A stretch of DNA of 34,693 bases, taken from Rhodospirillaceae bacterium. GTDB lineage: Bacteria; Pseudomonadota; Alphaproteobacteria; Thalassobaculales; Thalassobaculaceae. Positions 8,821-16,306 of this stretch are shown in pieces. A program made the translations under genes and the position numbers. The notes under the pieces are model-generated. The model was not told where the DNA came from. It did not search any database and worked only from the letters and a program-made list of their open reading frames with translations. The stretch spans positions 1-34,693 of the forward strand of contig NZGS01000143.1 of NCBI GenBank assembly GCA_002690995.1. The letters are read 5' to 3'. Every line of letters begins with the position of its first letter. Position 1 is the first letter of the stretch.

Positions 8821-10527
8821 TTATAGACTTCGTAAAAGTTTGCCAGGCAATTGACCGGTTGGATTGCCGTTCACCCATACTGGCACGCCGGATAAAATAG
8901 TGTGGTCATATCCGGTTGCCTTTTGGATAAGACGTTTTCCCCCTGCAGGAAGATCGTAATGTATCTTCGGTGCATCAAGTTGAAGTTGATCATAATTAAT
9001 GACATTAATATCGGCTTTGCAGCCCGCTCGAATTAACCCTCTGTCGTTAAGGCCGATTGCTCGAGCATTGTTGTACGTCATTCTTTGAATAATGTTTTCA
9101 ATTGGAAGTAAGTCCCCTCGTGTTCGATCGCGGGTCCAGTGTGTTAGGGCATGCGTCATGTCTGTTGCATCACACATTATTCCAACATGTGCTCCGCCGT
9201 CTCCTAGCCCCATTAATGTATTAGGGTGCTGTAGCATCGAATGAACGCAGGACATGTCACCAGCACTATAGTTTGACATAGGGTGATACAGTATTGTTTT
9301 TCCCTCATCTTCCATCATTAAATCAAAAGCTATCTTAGCAGGACTTGTGTTTTGTTTTTTTGCAAGTGAAGCAATGCTGCTTTCTGGAAGAGGCTCGTAT
9401 TGAGGTGGATTCCCAAGCAGAAAAATTTTATCCCAATCACGGTATCTTGCAATTTGTTCTTTCGTTCCACCTGGTTCGTTAACTAATCGTTCTCTGAACG
9501 CTGGGTCACTTAATACTTTAAATTTAGCTTTTATATCCAAAGCTTCTACTTCACTCCAACTTGGGCAACCTAAGAAAGGATTTTCAGAAAGTTCGAAACC
9601 AAGAAGAGTACTTGTTGGGCGGCCTCTTACTTGGCCAGTTATCAAATGTCCTTCAGCATTTGCCGCTTCTATCTTCTCTAAAAGTTCAGACCATTCGTTT
9701 GGCCAAGAGTCGCGTTGAAGTAACGTCATTGTAAGAGGTAATCCGGACTTTTCTACTAGCCGTTTTAGCATGGAGAACTCGGATTCTTGGCTTTCCCCGA
9801 AATCAGCAACAACTTGCAGCCAGCCCCGGCCGACCTTTGAGATAGCTCCTGCAATTTCTTGGAGTTCTTCTTCCGCGGCGCCATAAGAAGGAATTGGCTC
9901 GCCTTCAGCCGTGCGGTGTTGTAGCAGTCGGGATGTAGAAAATCCAAAGGCGCCAGCTTGGATACCTTCAGCTGCTAATTTAGCCATTTTTGCTCTATCT
10001 TCGGAAGAAGCGGGTTCACGGTTAGCACCGCGTTTGCCCATTACATAAACTCTTAAAGCTGCGTGAGGGACCTGCGTTGCAACATCAACATCAAAACTTC
10101 TGTCTTCCAACGTATCGAGATAGTCAGCAAAAGTTTCCCAGGTCCAAGGCAGCCCTTCGCTAAGAACAACTTCGGGTATATCTTCAACGCCTTCCATCAA
10201 AGAAATTAACATGTCGTGCTGATCCGGGTTAACCGGAGCAAAACCAACACCACAATTGCCCATTAACACGGATGTTACCCCGTTGCAGGAGGAAGGAGTT
10301 ATTTGATTAGCCCATGTAACTTGCGCATCATAGTGGGTATGAATATCTACAAAGCCGGGCGTGACAATTCGATCGCTCGCATCTATTTCATAGTCGGCTT
10401 TTATGTGAGATTGGCCGATATGGCTTATTTTAGAGCCGGTAACTTCAATATCCGCTTCATAAGCTTGGCCACCAGAGCCGTCAATGATAGTTCCGTTGCG
10501 AATGATTAATGTGGGCGTCTCTTCCAT
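8821..10527 (-). CDS. N-acyl-D-amino-acid deacylase / D-aminoacylase family amidohydrolase
   Basis: A 568-residue amidohydrolase. The first domain begins with the IIRNGTIIDGSGG beta-sandwich segment, followed by the metal-binding HTH at residues 63-65 (DIHTHYDAQ) and a cysteine in GNCGVGFAP (C92), the extra metal ligand typical of D-aminoacylases. Later blocks include LGDGGAHVG, with the catalytic aspartate, and RGLIRAGCKADINV, where the beta-sandwich resumes. It should hydrolyse N-acyl-D-amino acids to a free D-amino acid and a carboxylate. At 568 residues it belongs to a longer subgroup than the classical roughly 480-residue enzymes, so substrate may differ. ATG 10527 has GGAG five bases upstream. 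It heads a two-gene operon with the MDR gene. Confidence 0.88.
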   Translation of the reverse strand: MEETPTLIIRNGTIIDGSGGQAYEADIEVTGSKISHIGQSHIKADYEIDASDRIVTPGFVDIHTHYDAQVTWANQITPSSCNGVTSVLMGNCGVGFAPVNPDQHDMLISLMEGVEDIPEVVLSEGLPWTWETFADYLDTLEDRSFDVDVATQVPHAALRVYVMGKRGANREPASSEDRAKMAKLAAEGIQAGAFGFSTSRLLQHRTAEGEPIPSYGAAEEELQEIAGAISKVGRGWLQVVADFGESQESEFSMLKRLVEKSGLPLTMTLLQRDSWPNEWSELLEKIEAANAEGHLITGQVRGRPTSTLLGFELSENPFLGCPSWSEVEALDIKAKFKVLSDPAFRERLVNEPGGTKEQIARYRDWDKIFLLGNPPQYEPLPESSIASLAKKQNTSPAKIAFDLMMEDEGKTILYHPMSNYSAGDMSCVHSMLQHPNTLMGLGDGGAHVGIMCDATDMTHALTHWTRDRTRGDLLPIENIIQRMTYNNARAIGLNDRGLIRAGCKADINVINYDQLQLDAPKIHYDLPAGGKRLIQKATGYDHTILSGVPVWVNGNPTGQLPGKLLRSL

Positions 10528-10560
10528 TACAACTCCGACTCGTCTATTACATATCGAGAA

Positions 10561-10704
10561 GGTTAAACGACATTTTGATATAACGCCATAGTGCCGTTTA
10601 TAATTAACATATATCAGAGTTAAGGCAGCCGGGGCAGGTGCGTATTAGCTTCGTACGCAAGCCTAGACGCGGGAGGAGCTGTCCAGAGTTAAGGCCGTTT
10701 AACC
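10561..10704. repeat. Nested inverted and direct repeats around the regA 3' end
   Basis: GGTTAAACG at 10561-10569 is matched by its inverted copy CGTTTAACC at 10696-10704, the latter covering the regA stop codon. Inside lies an exact 12-base direct repeat, CAGAGTTAAGGC, at 10615-10626 and 10684-10695. A 6-bp hairpin stem (TGCGTA / TACGCA, 9-base loop) occurs at about 10639-10659. The stretch separates regA from the deacylase gene and so contains the deacylase promoter region. It could be an operator array, a weak terminator or a small decayed element; the sequence alone does not decide. Confidence 0.4.
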
Positions 10705-11250
10705 CCTTGGGGCGTGTTTGTTTTGAATACGTTGAAGAGTGCGTCGGTGCATTCTTAACCTTCTGGCTGTTTCGGACACATTACGTCCACACTGCTCGAA
10801 GACCCTTTGGATATGCTCCCATTTAACTCTATCTGCGGACATCGGGTTTTCTGGAGGTGGAGGTAGTGCGTTTTCACGCTCAAGTAACGCTGCAGCAACT
10901 GCATCAGCGTCAGCTGGTTTGGGCAAATAATCAATTGCGCCAGCTTTAACGGCCGCTACAGTGGTCGCGATATTGCCGTACCCCGTTAAGACAATAATTC
11001 GTGCCTCGGGTTGAGAGCCCTGCAACTCTTTTACTATTTCTAAGCCACTTCCGTCTTCTAGACGCAAATCCAATACAGCGTAAGTAGGTTTATCGCGGCG
11101 GGCCACGTCGCAACCTTCTGCGACCGATGCCGCTGTTGTTACAGCAAAGCCGCGCTTCTCCATAGCGCGAGCAAGGCGGTTCCTAAAAGGTTCGTCATCG
11201 TCAACTATTAATAGTGGTTGTGTCTCAGCGATTGTAGAAAAGTCCAACAT
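10699..11250 (-). CDS. regA: RegA/ActR/PrrA-family redox response regulator
   Basis: A 183-residue two-component response regulator, close to the usual 180-odd residues. The receiver domain (about 12-122) has the acidic cluster D17-D19, phospho-acceptor D61 in VLDLRLEDGSGLE, T89 and K111. A proline run at about 130-133 links to a Fis-type helix-turn-helix (145-183) with CGRNVSETARRLRMHRRTLQRI, which is close to invariant in the RegA/ActR/PrrA group. In alphaproteobacteria this regulator is phosphorylated by the membrane kinase RegB/PrrB in response to redox state and controls respiration, carbon and nitrogen fixation or photosynthesis. The usual regB and senC neighbours are not present here; the gene follows the split MaoC hydratase after 59 bp. 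Identification is strong. Confidence 0.93.
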   Translation of the reverse strand: MLDFSTIAETQPLLIVDDDEPFRNRLARAMEKRGFAVTTAASVAEGCDVARRDKPTYAVLDLRLEDGSGLEIVKELQGSQPEARIIVLTGYGNIATTVAAVKAGAIDYLPKPADADAVAAALLERENALPPPPENPMSADRVKWEHIQRVFEQCGRNVSETARRLRMHRRTLQRIQNKHAPRG

Positions 11251-11309
11251 CTAATTCCCCGGAACTTTTGTTTATTGTAGATATATTATTAATTTTTTTA
11301 GTTTAATAT

Positions 11310-11720
11310 TCAGTTTTTTATTTTAACTTTTGCGGTGCCCGGTGTTGTGACCTCAGCTTTTTCATTTTTTATGTAAAGAACTACTTCAATGATGTTTGTG
11401 TCATAATCGATGGATTTTATCTGTCCTCCCGAGGAGAGAGTTTCTCCCAAGTAAGAAGCTCGCCTGTTTTCATAAGAGAACTCCAGTAGGTTTCCATCAT
11501 CACTGATCCAATTCGTAACCGTCTGACTTAGCCAATCTCCTTGAAGTGGCCCATCTATAACAATCTCTGGGTGATTTTCTATTTCTTTTGTGTACTTTTC
11601 ATCGTAGTGGATACGATGGGGGTTCCAAATTGCTGCATTGTAGCAAAACAGCGAAACGTTAGAAGCCTTGAAATGTCGTGTGGGCAGTTGTTGGCCAACG
11701 GAAAGATTTGCGATCTTCAT
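11310..11720 (-). CDS. MaoC-like hydratase, C-terminal-half subunit
   Basis: A 136-residue hot-dog-fold protein. The block YNAAIWNPHRIHYDEKYTK, then IVIDGPLQGDWL, corresponds to the C-terminal half of the FAS1-like dehydratase / mesaconyl-C4-CoA-hydratase-type proteins, where the histidine and aspartate of the HRIHYD region form the active site. It is encoded immediately after the N-half subunit (11727-12182) with a 6-bp gap; the ribosome-binding GAGG overlaps that gene's stop. The two probably assemble into a hydratase acting on an unsaturated acyl-CoA. Substrate is unknown. Both lie downstream of the GntR regulator. Confidence 0.72.
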   Translation of the reverse strand: MKIANLSVGQQLPTRHFKASNVSLFCYNAAIWNPHRIHYDEKYTKEIENHPEIVIDGPLQGDWLSQTVTNWISDDGNLLEFSYENRRASYLGETLSSGGQIKSIDYDTNIIEVVLYIKNEKAEVTTPGTAKVKIKN

Positions 11721-11726
11721 CTTTTC

Positions 11727-12182
11727 TTACCTCAGAATACGTGTCTGTTCGTGGTCTAACACAGCTTCACCATCCTTTGTCTTGCAAGTGATGGAATAGG
11801 TGACAAAAATAAGGGGGCCGGTTTTTCCTCTTTTCCCAACGATGTTGGATAGTGTTCGATTAAATACAAGCACATCGCCTGGTTTAACTGGGCGATGGAA
11901 GCGAAATGATACGCCTCCCGCCATTACCCTTTTTAAGGGTAAATCAGGCACGAGCGAAGCAGGTGGCAGGCCGTCCGACTCTAGGTCATCAATGGGAACT
12001 ATTTCGCGGGACAAACCAGCCACAAACATTGGAGGTGCCTCGTCGCCATTAGTGAATTTATCTAATATTTGTTCTGTAGCGACCGAGTATTTTATAATAT
12101 CGCGGCGGGAAACCTCTACCTCAATTGGGTCGTCGGATTTGCCAATCCATTCCCGCGCCTCTTCACTAACCATACCGTTCAT
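11727..12182 (-). CDS. MaoC-like hydratase, N-terminal-half subunit
   Basis: A 151-residue protein resembling the N-terminal MaoC-type dehydratase domain (FAS1-like): SRRDIIKYSVATEQ at the start, then PPMFVAGLSREIVPIDDL, MAGGVSFRFHRPVKPGDVL and TYSITCKTKDGEAVLDHEQTRILR. This half is usually structural and helps shape the acyl-CoA tunnel, while the active-site residues come from the partner at 11310-11720. ATG 12182 is preceded by GAGGA. The gene lies 60 bp after the GntR gene on the same strand. In other organisms the two halves may be fused into one chain of about 280 residues; here they are separate. Confidence 0.72.
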   Translation of the reverse strand: MNGMVSEEAREWIGKSDDPIEVEVSRRDIIKYSVATEQILDKFTNGDEAPPMFVAGLSREIVPIDDLESDGLPPASLVPDLPLKRVMAGGVSFRFHRPVKPGDVLVFNRTLSNIVGKRGKTGPLIFVTYSITCKTKDGEAVLDHEQTRILR

Positions 12183-12242
12183 TTTTCATCCTCAGAAATC
12201 GATTATAGAAGATGTGCGCTTATTCATTTTAAAATCAAGTGC

Positions 12243-12959
12243 CTATGGTTCATACAGGCTGTAAATTTGAAAACGTCCGGCCGGCGAGGTAAGTTCTGCA
12301 AAGCTAATAAATTCATCATTTTTTTTAATAAGTTGCCGTATGCCAATACAAGGAGTTGCCCGTCGCACGCGAAGTAAATCCGACAGTGAATTGCCTGCCC
12401 CGACAGCCCCTAACTCTTGTGTTACGGTAGGAAAAGGAATGTAATTCTTGATCCATATACCCGGGGAAACGGATGAAAAATCAACCGAGTCAGCCTCGGG
12501 CGCTGAATGAAGATTAATAAACCTCCTTTCATGTTGTATTGGAATATTATCACTGAAGTGTACGCATTCAATCACAAATATGGGCGTTTCCTCGATAACA
12601 CCCGGCCAGTGGATACCCCCAGACCCATTGCTGCCTTTAAAACATTTTTCGAGGACGAAATGATAGGACTTTTCGATTTTTGATACATGGTCAGCTATCT
12701 CCATTAACGAGATGTTAATCCCTTTTGGCCCCAATACTATTGTACCACCTCTTTTTCGCGTCTCGAGGAAGCCGTCCTGAGCTAGAGAACGTAGGACCTT
12801 ATTAATCGTTGGCCGCGAAGCACCAAAAAAAATAGCCAGCTCTGCTTCGGTTGGCAGTCTTTCGCCAATTTTTAAATCACGGGAGTTAACAGCATTAATT
12901 AAGCTAGAACGCACAGTTTGAAATATCGTGGCCTTAGATATCTTCTTCTTTATCGCCAA
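12243..12959 (-). CDS. GntR-family transcriptional regulator with UTRA domain (HutC-like)
   Basis: A 238-residue regulator. The N-terminal winged helix-turn-helix (about 5-75) includes GERLPTEAELAIFFGASRPT and VLRSLAQDGFLETRKRGGTIV, the GntR signature. The remainder (about 95-235) fits a UTRA effector-binding domain, with the late RVRRATPCIGIRQLI block typical of HutC-type regulators. The start is TTG at 12959 with AGGA 8 bases upstream; an upstream ATG is followed at once by a stop. Position suggests it controls the hydratase pair downstream and perhaps the SDR upstream. Its effector is unknown. Confidence 0.88.
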   Translation of the reverse strand: MAIKKKISKATIFQTVRSSLINAVNSRDLKIGERLPTEAELAIFFGASRPTINKVLRSLAQDGFLETRKRGGTIVLGPKGINISLMEIADHVSKIEKSYHFVLEKCFKGSNGSGGIHWPGVIEETPIFVIECVHFSDNIPIQHERRFINLHSAPEADSVDFSSVSPGIWIKNYIPFPTVTQELGAVGAGNSLSDLLRVRRATPCIGIRQLIKKNDEFISFAELTSPAGRFQIYSLYEP

Positions 12960-13046
12960 CTAGTCCATCCTGACTATTTTTTTAAAAATTAACACTAAAA
13001 ATTTTATTAATGACTATACATAACTATTGAATCGGTAAAAGCATTA

Positions 13047-13829
13047 TCAACTGGTTATTAATCCGCCGTCTACGTTGAAGGATTGCCCTGTGATATTTCG
13101 GGCACCATTTGACGCCAAAAATACGGCCATTGCCGCGATATCTTCGGGTTCATTAGCGCGTTGAAGCGGTATGTCTTTACTCATCTCTTTCATCATTTCC
13201 TCTTTAGTAATACCTTGGGCCTTTGCCCTATCTACTGAGAGTTTTTCAACTATTTCAGTTGTGGTAACGCCCGGACAAATGGAATTGACGTTTATATCAT
13301 GTTTTGCAAGTTGCTGGGCAGCAGTACGGGTTAGACTAATTACAGCTCCTTTACTCGCTGAATAAGCGGCGTTTGATGTACCCGAGAAACCTTTCCCGGC
13401 AATGGATGCTATGTTGATTATTCGACCCCCTAGACCTTGCTCAATCATTTGTCGAGCGGCGCCCTGTAGGCAAAAGAAAACACCCTTTGCGTTGACCCTA
13501 TGAATTCTATCCCAATCCTCTTCGGTGAGATCCATGATATATGCTGCTCGAGTAACGCCGGCATTGTTCACGATGATGTCTAGCGATCCACAAATAGACA
13601 GAGTTTCTTTTATCATGAGCTCAATTTCAGAGATTGACCCCACATCTGCACTTACCGCATGCGCAGTTCCCCCTTGCTGCTTTATCGCATCAGCAGTTCG
13701 TTGCGCGTCATCCATTTTAATATCGGCACAGCTTACTTTTCGACCAGACTTAGCCAAAGCTATTGCCGTAGCACGGCCAATTCCGTTTCCAGCGCCCGTA
13801 ATAAGAGCCGTTTGTATGTAATCAGACAT
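13047..13829 (-). CDS. SDR-family oxidoreductase (FabG-like)
   Basis: A 260-residue short-chain dehydrogenase. It shows the cofactor motif TGAGNGIG near residues 10-17, NNAG in the middle, a serine in NIASIAGKG, the catalytic YSASK, and a C-terminal NVDGG strand. The spacing between the serine and the tyrosine is one residue longer than usual. Likely an NAD(P)-dependent 3-hydroxyacyl or sugar/alcohol dehydrogenase in the cytoplasm. ATG 13829 is chosen because GGGAG lies 9 bases upstream; the frame remains open further upstream without a comparable site. It is followed by the GntR gene (87 bp) and is divergent from the SDR at 14018. Confidence 0.85.
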   Translation of the reverse strand: MSDYIQTALITGAGNGIGRATAIALAKSGRKVSCADIKMDDAQRTADAIKQQGGTAHAVSADVGSISEIELMIKETLSICGSLDIIVNNAGVTRAAYIMDLTEEDWDRIHRVNAKGVFFCLQGAARQMIEQGLGGRIINIASIAGKGFSGTSNAAYSASKGAVISLTRTAAQQLAKHDINVNSICPGVTTTEIVEKLSVDRAKAQGITKEEMMKEMSKDIPLQRANEPEDIAAMAVFLASNGARNITGQSFNVDGGLITS

Positions 13830-14017
13830 TTTTGTTAACTCCCAATAACTTTGATGCACCCGAATGATCGTAAAGTGCGCACCCAATATATCTGTGTTTT
13901 TAAAACGTGCTCATCGTTGCATTGAAAAATGTTCAAATAAAGCTGATTAGAATGGAATCATATTTAGGATCCCTGTGCTTGACTCTATAAATTATCATTT
14001 AGAAGTTTAAAGAGCAG

Positions 14018-14731
14018 ATGGAGATCATTTTGAGTAAGAAAACTTGCGTCATTACAGGTGTTGGTTGGGGAACTGGAAATGCAATAGCACGTAAATTCGC
14101 GGACTCGGGCTACTCGGTAGCGATGTTAGCTCGTCGGGGTGACCGACTTGAACAACTTGAAAGCGAAATTGAAAATGCGCACGCCTTTTCTTGCGATGTT
14201 ACAGACACGACAGCCTTAAAAGAAACTTTGAAAAAAATTACCAAAGATCTAGGGCATCCGTCTGTTGTTATTCATAATGCCGTGTCTGGGGCCAGGGGGA
14301 CATTTGTGGAAATCGCTCCTAGTGATCTTGAAAAAACGTTTCAGGTCAACACGATGGCCCTTTTACATCTAGCGCAATTCACTCTGCCTAAAATGATGGA
14401 GGCAGGCTATGGTTCATTGATTTGTACCGGTAATACGGCCGCCCACCGGGGGCGAGCCGGCTATGCGGCTTTCGCTCCGACGAAAGCAGCTCAACGAATA
14501 CTAGCACAATCAATTGCTCGGGAGGCCGGTCCTAAAGGCGTGCATGTCGCATACGTCACTATAGATGCGGTTATCGATTTAAGGTGGACGCGCAAGAGAT
14601 ATCCCGACAAACCAGATGATTTTTTTATAAAACCAGAAGAAATAGCTGATGAAGTCTTCCATGTTGCAAATCAGTCAAAGGGGGCGTGGAGTTTTGATGT
14701 GGAGATACGACCACATGCCGAAAATTGGTAG
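14018..14731 (+). CDS. Atypical SDR-family protein with substituted catalytic residues
   Basis: A 237-residue SDR-fold protein. The cofactor motif TGVGWGTG is intact near the N-terminus, and HNAVSG replaces the usual NNAG. At the active site the expected YxxxK reads FAPTK, so the tyrosine is phenylalanine, and the position 13 residues earlier, normally serine, is asparagine (GNTAAHRG). A lysine remains. Similar FAxxK-type SDRs exist in other bacteria; their reaction is not well defined. TTG at 14030 has GGAG six bases upstream and is a possible true start instead of ATG 14018. The gene precedes a FAH-fold hydratase by 18 bp, so the pair is probably an operon. Confidence 0.82.
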   Translation: MEIILSKKTCVITGVGWGTGNAIARKFADSGYSVAMLARRGDRLEQLESEIENAHAFSCDVTDTTALKETLKKITKDLGHPSVVIHNAVSGARGTFVEIAPSDLEKTFQVNTMALLHLAQFTLPKMMEAGYGSLICTGNTAAHRGRAGYAAFAPTKAAQRILAQSIAREAGPKGVHVAYVTIDAVIDLRWTRKRYPDKPDDFFIKPEEIADEVFHVANQSKGAWSFDVEIRPHAENW

Positions 14732-14749
14732 GGTTAAGAGGGGATTACA

Positions 14750-15538
14750 GTGATAAGCAAAAGCCAAAAAAAGGGAGCCTCAAGTCTCATCTGGGAAGCA
14801 TGGCAAAATGGTCATGCAGTGAAGGATTTTCCGGAAGATTTAGCGCCATCCAACCGATTAGAGGCCTATCAAATTCAAATGGAATATGCAGGCTTGAGTT
14901 CAAAACCTATTTTTGGATGGAAGATCGCGGCGACAAGTGAAGCCGGACAAAAACATATTGGGGTTAGCGGGCCTATCGCGGGACTTTTGTTGCATGAAAA
15001 TACGTATAGATCCGGGTCTAAACTCATATTTGAAAACAATAGGATGGCAGTCGCTGAGCCCGAGTTTGCATTTAGTATGGGCAAACGTTTGCAACCAAAA
15101 CAAGGCCTTTACACCGAAAATGAGGTATTAGAAGCAATTGATAAGCTTCATCTAGCGATTGAATTACCAAATTCTCGATTTGAGCATTTTGAGAAAGTAG
15201 GAGAGAATAAATTGATCGTAGATAATGCTTGCGCGCATCATTTTATAATCGGAAATAAAGTGGAATTTAATTGGAGAGAAACTGACTTGGCTAAGCAAAA
15301 AGTCACAATATCAACGAGCCGTGGTACAAAAACTTTTGGTTCTGGGGCCAATGTCTTACGCCATCCAATAACCGCGTTGACATGGTTAATTAACGAGCTT
15401 TCTCAAAACAAAATACCAATAAATAATAAAGCTGTGGTGACAACGGGTAGTTGCACAACACCCATTCCAATTAAACAAGGTGATAATGTGGTTGCTGACT
15501 TTGGAAAACTTGGTTCCGTTAGCGTGGTGATAGAATAA
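14750..15538 (+). CDS. 2-keto-4-pentenoate hydratase-like protein (FAH fold, MhpD family)
   Basis: A 262-residue protein of the fumarylacetoacetase-fold hydratase/decarboxylase family. Seen are FGWKIAATSEAGQKHIGVSGPIAG, AEPEFAFSMGKRL with the paired glutamates that bind the divalent metal, and IELPNSRFEHF, matching the third acidic ligand region. A late GSCTTPIPIKQGDNVVADFG block completes the metal-enol pocket. MhpD/HpcG enzymes hydrate 2-oxo-4-enoates in aromatic meta-cleavage pathways, but no ring-cleavage dioxygenase is nearby, so another 2-oxo acid may be used. The start is GTG 14750 behind a purine-rich GAGGGG. Confidence 0.82.
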   Translation: MISKSQKKGASSLIWEAWQNGHAVKDFPEDLAPSNRLEAYQIQMEYAGLSSKPIFGWKIAATSEAGQKHIGVSGPIAGLLLHENTYRSGSKLIFENNRMAVAEPEFAFSMGKRLQPKQGLYTENEVLEAIDKLHLAIELPNSRFEHFEKVGENKLIVDNACAHHFIIGNKVEFNWRETDLAKQKVTISTSRGTKTFGSGANVLRHPITALTWLINELSQNKIPINNKAVVTTGSCTTPIPIKQGDNVVADFGKLGSVSVVIE

Positions 15539-15559
15539 GCCCTGTTTTAGTGAAAGTGT

Positions 15560-16192
15560 TCAACGGATTTTAAAACGTCCTTTAGGTTTCGCTGAGGAAT
15601 GAGAGTTCATTGTTTTGTTAATAGACTCATCAAGCTCATCTCCCCGTGATTCAGTCATTAAATTTCTCGGGGGTGATTGAAGTTGACCCTGATCGTTTTC
15701 AGATAATTCCGAAGTTTTTATTCGTTCAATCGTCTTTTGGAAGGGATTGGTAGTATTCGATGATTTTGAATCTACCTTGCTATCCCGCGTATCTTCTACG
15801 TTATAAAAATCTCGGTAAAACTCAATCTCTTTTGCAGCGGAAGTTATAGGGTCTTCAGTAGCTGAAAAAGAGCTTAGGATTTCATGCCCTGTAACCGACC
15901 GTTTGATATCGCTAATTGCGCTCTCCTCATAGTCAGTCCCGGAACTGTTTTTGGAAATTACTTGTTCAACTTTCCTAAGTAGGAATTGTTCACGTTCGTT
16001 CAATCCGTTTTGCTGTTGTTTTTCGAGGATGCTTGTCAGTTTTTCTGATTGCCTGATAAATTTTTGGTTATACTCCTTCAAGATTCCAACCAATTCTTCT
16101 TTCTGTAAAAGTCTATCCTCTAGAATCTTGATTTTATCAAGCAACTTCTCTCTTGATAATTCGGCTTCATTTTCTTTTTCGGGGTCCGACAT
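15560..16192 (-). CDS. Coiled-coil protein of unknown function
   Basis: I do not recognise this 210-residue protein. Residues about 5-90 are rich in Glu, Lys, Leu and Gln with heptad-like spacing (LLDKIKILEDRLLQKEEL), which suggests a long coiled coil. The rest is Ser/Asn/Asp-rich and looks disordered, ending in a basic PKGRFKIR tail. No signal peptide, membrane segment or enzyme motif is visible. ATG 16192 is preferred; an in-frame TTG lies at 16207. It converges on the hydratase gene with a 21-bp gap and lies downstream of the SDR/uvrB group on the same strand. It could be a scaffold or adaptor, but nothing in the sequence proves a role. Confidence 0.6.
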   Translation of the reverse strand: MSDPEKENEAELSREKLLDKIKILEDRLLQKEELVGILKEYNQKFIRQSEKLTSILEKQQQNGLNEREQFLLRKVEQVISKNSSGTDYEESAISDIKRSVTGHEILSSFSATEDPITSAAKEIEFYRDFYNVEDTRDSKVDSKSSNTTNPFQKTIERIKTSELSENDQGQLQSPPRNLMTESRGDELDESINKTMNSHSSAKPKGRFKIR

Positions 16193-16306
16193 AATACGTT
16201 CATCCAAAAGAAAGCTATTAATTTCTTAAACTATCATATCAAAAATACGATAATATTGTGTATGGTTTTGGGCAGTTTTCTAAATTTAATTACTAGAATT
16301 ATTAAA

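Noticed and set aside
11800-12264. A 154-codon plus-strand open frame
   Set aside because: Antisense to the MaoC-type hydratase N-half gene, with no recognisable features of its own.
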